DNA of 35,827 nucleotides, taken from NCBI RefSeq assembly GCF_003024925.1, contig NZ_PUED01000006.1:1-35827 (forward strand). Direction: 5' to 3'. Shown here one piece after another: positions 33,061-35,827 of this stretch. The stretch is from Paramuribaculum intestinale. GTDB lineage: Bacteria; Bacteroidota; Bacteroidia; Bacteroidales; Muribaculaceae. Position 1 is the first letter of the stretch, and the number at the start of each line of letters is the position of its first letter. The translations under genes and the position numbers were made by a program. The notes beneath the pieces are model-generated. The model did no database searches and was not told where the DNA came from. It worked only from the letters and a program-made list of their open reading frames with translations.

Positions 33061-34113
33061 TTACTTTACAGATGCTTTCGACATGGCTGCGGCCACATCG
33101 GCGCGGAGTTCGTCGTCCTGCTTGTCGCGGCTTATGATATTGCCCTCCGGATCAAAAAGTATGATGCATGGTATTCCGGCGATACCGTAGAGATCGGTCG
33201 GAATATTCTGGCCATTGAGGATCTGCGGCCAGGGCAGTTCATGCTGCTCTATGGCGCGGAGTGTGTTGGCAGGTTCGTCCCATACGGCTACGCCAAGCAC
33301 GTCAAGGCCTTTTGGGCCATACTCTTCGTAGAGTTCCTTGATGACTCTGGTCTCGCGGATACATGGACCGCACCAGCTCGCCCAGAAGTCGACAAGCGTG
33401 TATTTGCCGCGACCCACATAGTCGCTCAGACGTGAGGTCTTGCCGTCGTAGGTGATCTCGAAATCCTTGAATTTGTGGCCTACTGATGTCTCCTCTTTGT
33501 TTATAAGACCCTGACGGAGTGTCTGCACGCGTTTCGAATCGGCAAACTGCGGATATTCCTTGAGTTTGGCGTCGAATGTGGGCAGATCATATCCGTAGCA
33601 CTGCTGAAGGAAGAGGTAGTAACCGAGCGGATTGCCGGCATTGGCCTTGAGAGCGTTTTCAAACAGATCGTTATTGCTCTGCTGTATTTCTTTCTTTTTT
33701 GCTTTATCCTCGGGGGTGTCGCCGAGCTGACGGTATTCGGCCACGTGCTTTTGCTGCTCCGACATGAGGTTGACGAGGGCGTCGTTGGTCGGTGAGCCTG
33801 TGGCCATGCGGTTGGCCGGATTTAAGGCTATGTCGCCCTCTTCGAGCACAAACTGTCCGGCACGGTTGCCGTCGAGGATCACCCGGGCAAACACCGGAGT
33901 GGTCACAGTGCCTTTGAAGATGGCTTTTCCGCCATCAACCACCGTCGAGTCAAGTTTGGCACTTGTGTCGAAGTCGATGATGTAGGCTGTCAGGCCATCC
34001 TCATCCTCCGAAAGCGGGAGAGTGACAGTGTAGTTGTCGGTCGCTGTGGCCGCATTGGCGCACGATACTGCCAGGAATGCTCCGGCTGCAAGGGTCATGA
34101 ATGGTAGTTTCAT
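33061..34113 (-). CDS. TlpA-type thioredoxin lipoprotein with DUF4369-like N-terminal domain
   Basis: The 350-residue protein has a lipoprotein signal with lipobox AVSC (C18). Residues about 28-125 are a beta-rich domain of the DUF4369 kind (AYIIDFDTSAKLDSTVV, ARVILDGNRAGQFVLEEGD), then a helical linker. The C-terminal thioredoxin fold (about 210-350) contains the redox motif WCGPC with C248 and C251, and the cis-proline loop GIAGIPCIILFD. Such Bacteroidota proteins reduce or isomerise disulfides or act in cytochrome maturation outside the cytoplasm. It follows the DUF4924 gene by 14 bases and ends at a strong terminator. Confidence 0.92.
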   Translation of the reverse strand: MKLPFMTLAAGAFLAVSCANAATATDNYTVTLPLSEDEDGLTAYIIDFDTSAKLDSTVVDGGKAIFKGTVTTPVFARVILDGNRAGQFVLEEGDIALNPANRMATGSPTNDALVNLMSEQQKHVAEYRQLGDTPEDKAKKKEIQQSNNDLFENALKANAGNPLGYYLFLQQCYGYDLPTFDAKLKEYPQFADSKRVQTLRQGLINKEETSVGHKFKDFEITYDGKTSRLSDYVGRGKYTLVDFWASWCGPCIRETRVIKELYEEYGPKGLDVLGVAVWDEPANTLRAIEQHELPWPQILNGQNIPTDLYGIAGIPCIILFDPEGNIISRDKQDDELRADVAAAMSKASVK

Positions 34114-34127
34114 ATCAGTGATATTGG

Positions 34128-34685
34128 TTATTGTTGTTCTTGCTGGAATAATTCATCGTTTTCGTCGAGCTTGAAGTTGTGGGCCAGCAGGGCGATGAAT
34201 TTTGATATCTGCGTGATGGCCTGGCGTGTGGCATCGGTGATCTCTTTGTGCTGTAGCCGTAACATAAGCATTCCGTAGAGTGCGTTGAAGCAGGTTTCAA
34301 TCTCTCCGGGCCGTTCGTCGCCGCTTTTGGCGCGAAGTTCCACTATGTAGGGTAGCGTGCGGTAAAATTCGGCGGTATATTCGGCAAAGCGTGGATCTTT
34401 GAGCAGTGCCATATGCAGATCCACGAGCTGCACTATCACGTTGCGGTTGAGTTGCAGATGCCCGCTTTTTGCCACACCCTCGCGGCGCATCATGTCGATC
34501 AGGCTCTCATACCATTCGGTCATCTGTAGGCGCTGCTCGTCCGACAGGCCTGTGTAGCGGTCTATCACGTTGGCCTTTATGCGGTCTATGTCGAGATCGT
34601 TGGCGCGTATGATGTCCTCTATCTGCCACATATACAGCAGATATTCGGCTATATTCTCTTTTCTTTTTTCGGATGCGGTAAACAT
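34128..34685 (-). CDS. DUF4924 family protein
   Basis: The 185-residue protein is mostly helical, without signal peptide or membrane segment. The N-terminal KRKENIAEYLLYMWQIEDIIRAN fits the DUF4924 family, which is conserved in Bacteroidota and has no known function. The middle includes LDIDRIKANVIDRYTGLSD and YESLIDMMRREGVAKSGHLQ, and the C-terminus ends in Glu/Gln. It is likely a cytoplasmic housekeeping protein. It probably shares a transcript with the TlpA-type gene downstream (gap 14 bases). No promoter of good quality is seen upstream. Confidence 0.8.
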   Translation of the reverse strand: MFTASEKRKENIAEYLLYMWQIEDIIRANDLDIDRIKANVIDRYTGLSDEQRLQMTEWYESLIDMMRREGVAKSGHLQLNRNVIVQLVDLHMALLKDPRFAEYTAEFYRTLPYIVELRAKSGDERPGEIETCFNALYGMLMLRLQHKEITDATRQAITQISKFIALLAHNFKLDENDELFQQEQQ

Positions 34686-34771
34686 TTGTTTTACTTGTTT
34701 GGAGTTCAGTCAGGATAGATCCGTCTTAAGTTAAACACTGTTCTCTCTAATGAGTTTGCCGGCATAGAGTG

Positions 34772-35827
34772 TCAGTTAGATTGTAGTGATGCGGCGAGAG
34801 CCTCGGCGCAGCGCTCGCCGTCGATTGCAGCCGACACGATTCCGCCGGCATATCCGGCTCCTTCGCCGCAAGGAAACAGTCCTGGAGTGGTCAGCGACTG
34901 CAGTGTGGAAGGGTCGCGCACGAGTCTTACGGGAGCCGATGTGCGCGTTTCGTCGCCGATCACGGTGGCTTCCTGAGTCAGGAATCCGCGGTTTTTGCGT
35001 CCCATCTCTTCAAAACCCTTTCGCAGCCGGCGCGAGATGCAGTCGGGCAGAAGCTTGTCCACTCTCGCTGGATAAAGTCCGGGGGCATACGACGATGGCG
35101 GAAGAGTGTCGGAGTCACGGCCGGCGACGAAGTCGGTCATGCGCTGTGCGGGAGCTTTCTGTGTGCCGTCGCCAGCATTGAAAAAGCGTCGCTCGATCTC
35201 CTCCTGATATAGCATCATGCGCAATGTCTCATCTTCACCTTCGGGTGTGGCCACATCCTCAGGGAGCAGCTCCACTACCATGCCGGAGTTGGCCCAGCGT
35301 GTGCCGCGGTTGGAGGGCGACATGCCGTTGACCACCAGTAGCCCGGGTTCGCTCGAAGCGGGTATGATGAATCCGCCAGGACACATGCAGAACGAGTAAA
35401 CGCCGCGGTTCTCCACCCTGGTCAGCATCGTATATTCTGCCGCCGGAAGATATTTGCCACGACCCTCCTTGCTGTGGTAGCGTATGCGGTCAATCAGAGC
35501 CTGCGGATGTTCGAGGCGGACTCCTATGGCTATCCCTTTCGCCTCCATGCCTATCCCCGAAGCGCGCAGAGTGCGGTAGACGTCGCGCGCCGAGTGGCCG
35601 GTGGCCAGTATCACCTTGCCGCGGATGTCGCCGCGGCCGGTCGAGACTCCTGTGGCATGTCCCGATTCATCGGTGATGATCTGTTCGGCACGGGTGGAAA
35701 ACCTCACCTCTCCGCCGCAGCGTTCGATGGTGTGGCGCATGGCCTTGATTACTTCCGGCAGACGGTCGGTGCCTATATGTGGATGTGCGTCTGCCAGTAT
35801 GTCGGTCTGTGCGCCGTGCTGGCAGAA
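34772..35827 (-). CDS. FAD-dependent dehydrogenase (COG2509-like), N-terminus missing
   Basis: The frame enters from the right edge of the window without a start and continues for 351 codons. The family is the large FAD-dependent dehydrogenases annotated as NAD(FAD)-utilizing dehydrogenase. ADAHPHIGTDRLPEVIKAMR at the cut end and VILATGHSARDVYRTL in the middle (where the Rossmann-like fold resumes) are characteristic. NGMSPSNRGTRWANSG follows, and the FAD-contacting GLFPCGEGAGYAGGIVSAA comes near the C-terminus. The N-terminal dinucleotide-binding motif lies outside the window. Physiological function is unknown. An internal ATG at 35740 is not the true start, since homology continues upstream of it. 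Confidence 0.88.
   Translation of the reverse strand, partial: FCQHGAQTDILADAHPHIGTDRLPEVIKAMRHTIERCGGEVRFSTRAEQIITDESGHATGVSTGRGDIRGKVILATGHSARDVYRTLRASGIGMEAKGIAIGVRLEHPQALIDRIRYHSKEGRGKYLPAAEYTMLTRVENRGVYSFCMCPGGFIIPASSEPGLLVVNGMSPSNRGTRWANSGMVVELLPEDVATPEGEDETLRMMLYQEEIERRFFNAGDGTQKAPAQRMTDFVAGRDSDTLPPSSYAPGLYPARVDKLLPDCISRRLRKGFEEMGRKNRGFLTQEATVIGDETRTSAPVRLVRDPSTLQSLTTPGLFPCGEGAGYAGGIVSAAIDGERCAEALAASLQSN

Overview
The window looks like part of a chromosome from an anaerobic gut-type Bacteroidales bacterium, possibly Muribaculaceae (family level is inference). The evidence is Bacteroidota-type promoter elements (TAnnTTTG, sometimes with an upstream TTTG) before many genes, several families largely known from Bacteroidota (PCMD, DUF3943, DUF4924, DUF4369/TlpA and 6-bladed propeller lipoproteins), Bacteroidota-style lipoproteins, and a succinate-propionate gene set (class I fumarase, both methylmalonyl-CoA mutase subunits, malic enzyme) beside rubrerythrin-type oxygen defence. 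The first ~150 bases are not genomic: a poly-G run followed by a slightly degraded Nextera adapter. The real sequence therefore starts inside comEC, and the far end is cut inside an FAD-dependent dehydrogenase gene.

Layout. 151-3435 (minus): aroE, a YeiH/UPF0324 membrane protein and truncated comEC, probably one operon. 3631-4469: a small membrane protein divergent from tRNA-Pro(TGG), which has a strong terminator. 4470-4858: no gene, but a 10-base phased repeat and a possible orphan promoter. 4859-6853 (minus): secreted PCMD protein and DUF3943 protein. 7037-9878 (plus): an Omp85-like barrel overlapping a phosphoethanolamine transferase, suggesting envelope or lipid A work. 9887-10504 (minus): a small lipoprotein. 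10644-16393 (plus): fumarase, mutA and mutB, with strongly C-ending codon use. 16394-16994: gene-free, with a terminator, a 196-base MITE-like element and two further hairpins. 16995-19286 (minus): NADP-malic enzyme fused to a phosphotransacetylase-like domain.

19501-23530 (minus) is a compact five-gene operon: ABC ATPase, permease, YtrA-type GntR repressor, membrane-anchored exported protein and propeller lipoprotein. Its whole leader is an AGTGTA-12-TACACT inverted repeat, so the operon is probably autorepressed. Divergent from it, 23654-29405 (plus) carries threonine deaminase, alkaline phosphatase, a large lipoprotein of uncertain function, a YfcE-like phosphoesterase and a SPOR lipoprotein, ending at a terminator. 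29521-31163 (minus) is a perR-rubrerythrin-flavin reductase/rubredoxin operon with a PerR-box-like site over its promoter. 31419-35827 (minus) holds a DUF1846 protein, a TlpA-type thioredoxin lipoprotein, a DUF4924 protein and the truncated dehydrogenase.

The most notable items are the YtrA-type operon and operator, the MITE-like element, a Cys/His-rich linker in MutA, and the adapter artefact. No CRISPR array, prophage, transposase gene or rRNA was seen.
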